64,000 bases of DNA. Source: Pseudoroseomonas cervicalis. Lineage in GTDB: Bacteria; Pseudomonadota; Alphaproteobacteria; Acetobacterales; Acetobacteraceae. The notes under the pieces are model-generated. The model made no database searches, was not told the origin of the DNA, and saw only the letters and a program-made list of their open reading frames with translations. The stretch lies in NCBI RefSeq assembly GCF_030818485.1, contig NZ_JAUTAJ010000003.1:124001-188000 (forward strand). Direction: 5' to 3'. Positions 62,565 to 64,000 of the stretch are shown in pieces (positions within the stretch are counted from its first letter, which is position 1; the number at the start of each line of letters is the position of its first letter). Position numbers and translations under genes: made by a program.

Positions 62565-63718
62565 GCTCCCCTCCCCCAATGCCGCGAGAGCTCGGCCTCG
62601 ATCGCCCGGTTCACCGCATTGGCGCTGGCGATGATTCGGTTATAGGCGGCGCGGTCGGTGCTGGGCTCATATTCGTACAGCGTCTCCTTGCCGAAGCCCG
62701 CCGTGCCCATGATGCGCGAATGCAGGAAGGGCTCGGGCAGCACGCGCTCGCCGAAGCGTTCGCGCAGCAGCGCCAGCAGCGCCTCCTGGCTGCGGTCGGT
62801 CGGGTCATAGGCGGTGACCAGGATGCGCGCGAAGGCGAAATCCAGCCCATGCCCGAAGGCCGCGCGATACTCCGCCGTGTAGCCTGCCAGATGCGCGAAG
62901 AATTCGGCGGTGGAGGCAAGGTCGGTCATGGTGGCCCGCGTCGGAATGACCAGCCCCGTCGCCGCATGCAGCGCGGCCGTCATCAGCATGTTCACATCGG
63001 GCCGGGTGTCGACCACCGCCACGTCGTAGCGCGGCGCGACGGCGGAAAGGAAGGCGGCCAGCTCGTCGAAATAGAGGATTTCCTCGGGTTCGCCGATGGC
63101 GGCGCGGCGGGCGAGCGCCTCCTCGGCTTCCGCCAAAGCGGCGCCGGCGGGCAGCAGGTCGATATTCGGCCAGTAGCTGGGCTGGCAGAGGCGCTGCGCC
63201 AGATCCGGCGCCGCATCCGGCCCGCGCATCACCCAGGCGGTGAAGCAATTGGCCGCGCCCACCTCCTGTGCCGGGTCCAGGCCGAACTGGGAGGTGCTGC
63301 TGGCCTGACTGTCGAGGTCGACCAGCAGCACCCGATAGCCCTGCAGCGCCAGATGCTGGGCGAAATGCACGCTGCTGGTGGTCTTGGCCGAACCGCCCTT
63401 GAAATTGGTGAAGACGATGCTGGCCAGCGCCTCGCCCTTCGCCGCGTCGCGTTGCGGCATGCGGCCCAGGCTCTGCCGCGCCGCCTGCAGCTCGGCGAAA
63501 TCCAGCCGCGCGCGCGGCGCGATGCCGCGCCCCTCCGGCGCCAGCCCGGCCGCCTGCCGCAACTGCCGTGGCGTGACGCCCAGCAGCGCGGCGGCCTCCT
63601 GCACCGAGAAGCTGCGCAGCCGCTTGCGCTTTTCGGGTGCGTTCTCCACCTCGATGGCGGTGCGCTGCGCGGCGCGCAGCACCTCGGCGATCTGCCGGAA
63701 ACTCTCGGCCTGGTCCAT
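62561..63718 (-). CDS. parA: ParA-type partition ATPase with N-terminal DNA-binding domain
   Basis: A 385-residue type Ia ParA. Residues about 1-105 hold a helix-turn-helix region (SVQEAAALLGVTPRQLRQAAG). The ATPase follows with the deviant Walker A FTNFKGGSAKTTSS, VLLVDLDSQASSTS and VAVVDTRPDVNMLM. Such ParAs both segregate the plasmid and repress the parAB promoter. The start at 63718 has GGAG 5 bases upstream and matches the normal family length. Three palindromes lie upstream. Confidence 0.93.
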   Translation of the reverse strand: MDQAESFRQIAEVLRAAQRTAIEVENAPEKRKRLRSFSVQEAAALLGVTPRQLRQAAGLAPEGRGIAPRARLDFAELQAARQSLGRMPQRDAAKGEALASIVFTNFKGGSAKTTSSVHFAQHLALQGYRVLLVDLDSQASSTSQFGLDPAQEVGAANCFTAWVMRGPDAAPDLAQRLCQPSYWPNIDLLPAGAALAEAEEALARRAAIGEPEEILYFDELAAFLSAVAPRYDVAVVDTRPDVNMLMTAALHAATGLVIPTRATMTDLASTAEFFAHLAGYTAEYRAAFGHGLDFAFARILVTAYDPTDRSQEALLALLRERFGERVLPEPFLHSRIMGTAGFGKETLYEYEPSTDRAAYNRIIASANAVNRAIEAELSRHWGRGA

Positions 63719-63815
63719 CGACTCCTCCCGCGCGCAGGGTTTCTGTCTAGAAGAGCCAGCCCAGGCAGCCAAGCTTGGTGATGACCGGAGGGTCTCCTTT
63801 GGGCGCGAGTGTGGC

Positions 63816-63920
63816 TTGGATGCATCCAATCGGCGGCTTGGCGTGATACGGGCGACAGCTGTGTCGCGGCATTCTTCCGGCATTGGATGCATCCAAGGCG
63901 GGCGGCTTGGATGCATCCAA
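63816..63920. repeat. Three TTGGATGCATCCAA palindromes upstream of parA
   Basis: Exact 14-bp perfect palindromes at 63816-63829, 63883-63896 and 63907-63920, in the 265-bp non-coding gap before parA. They are candidates for ParB centromere sites or a ParA autorepression operator. No other copy was seen in the window. Confidence 0.85.
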
Positions 63921-63983
63921 CCGTCCCCCGGCTGCCCCGCGGGCCGCCCCATGCTATACCGCGCCGCAGCAGCAGGAGGCAGC

Positions 63984-64000
63984 ATGCAGCAGGCGGAGGA
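63984..64000 (+). CDS. Possible gene start, cut by window end
   Basis: An ATG at 63984 is preceded by AGGAGG at the right distance and opens MQQAEE before the window ends. It is divergent from parA. Only six codons are visible, so identity cannot be judged. Confidence 0.4.

Overview
The window is very GC-rich DNA from an alphaproteobacterium, most likely Acetobacteraceae / Rhodospirillales close to Roseomonas. This rests on base composition, the set of solute-binding-protein transporters, and a chemosensory cluster resembling Che3 of Rhodospirillum centenum; no 16S or other species marker is present. The right end (about 59.2-64.0 kb) is a complete plasmid-type maintenance module: toxin-antitoxin pair, iteron origin, repA, parB, parA and palindromic par-type sites. 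The window therefore belongs to a large plasmid or chromid.

Layout. 0-2.5 kb: hydantoinase A (cut by the window edge) and its IclR regulator. 2.7-8.5 kb: a zinc-peptidase-like protein lacking its catalytic Glu, pdxA-pdxJ, an HWE-type histidine kinase and a DeoR regulator. 8.5-14.5 kb: one tight operon of HAD phosphatase, phosphonate-type ABC transporter (binding protein, ATPase, two permeases) and GlpD, behind a large inverted-repeat operator. 14.5-22.2 kb: CobW-type GTPase and amidohydrolase, a polyamine-type ABC transporter, and a divergent P1-family peptidase; the amidohydrolase promoter carries the same 12-mer as the HAD-GlpD operator. 22.2-24.9 kb: quinone-stress pair (VOC dioxygenase, WrbA) with a divergent LysR. 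24.9-33.6 kb: esterase, Cys/Met PLP enzyme, SnoaL-like protein, Bug-type binding protein, two small proteins, MFS carrier, PRC-barrel protein and single-chain dihydroxyacetone kinase. 33.7-44.7 kb: HU, a GntR regulator and a divergent catabolic operon (TPP enzyme, Zn-alcohol dehydrogenase, branched-chain-type ABC transporter with fused LivM-LivG, SDR, GMC oxidoreductase).

44.7-56.0 kb holds eight translationally coupled minus-strand genes: CheW, CheR-TPR, CheW, MCP, CheA-REC, CheB, a REC-REC histidine kinase and a REC-PAS-kinase-REC hybrid. This is a Wsp/Che3-like alternative chemosensory pathway in which two histidine kinases occupy the place of a flagellar CheY or a GGDEF output. 56-59 kb: a FAH-family hydratase, a run of five GC-rich hairpins, and an RpoD-type sigma factor without region 1.1.

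The best leads are the Che3-like cluster with its Asp-to-Asn second receiver, the shared operator joining two transport operons, the phosphonate-type transporter wired to GlpD, the sigma-70 paralogue beside the origin, and the iteron and palindrome arrays. No rRNA, tRNA, CRISPR array or insertion sequence was recognised.
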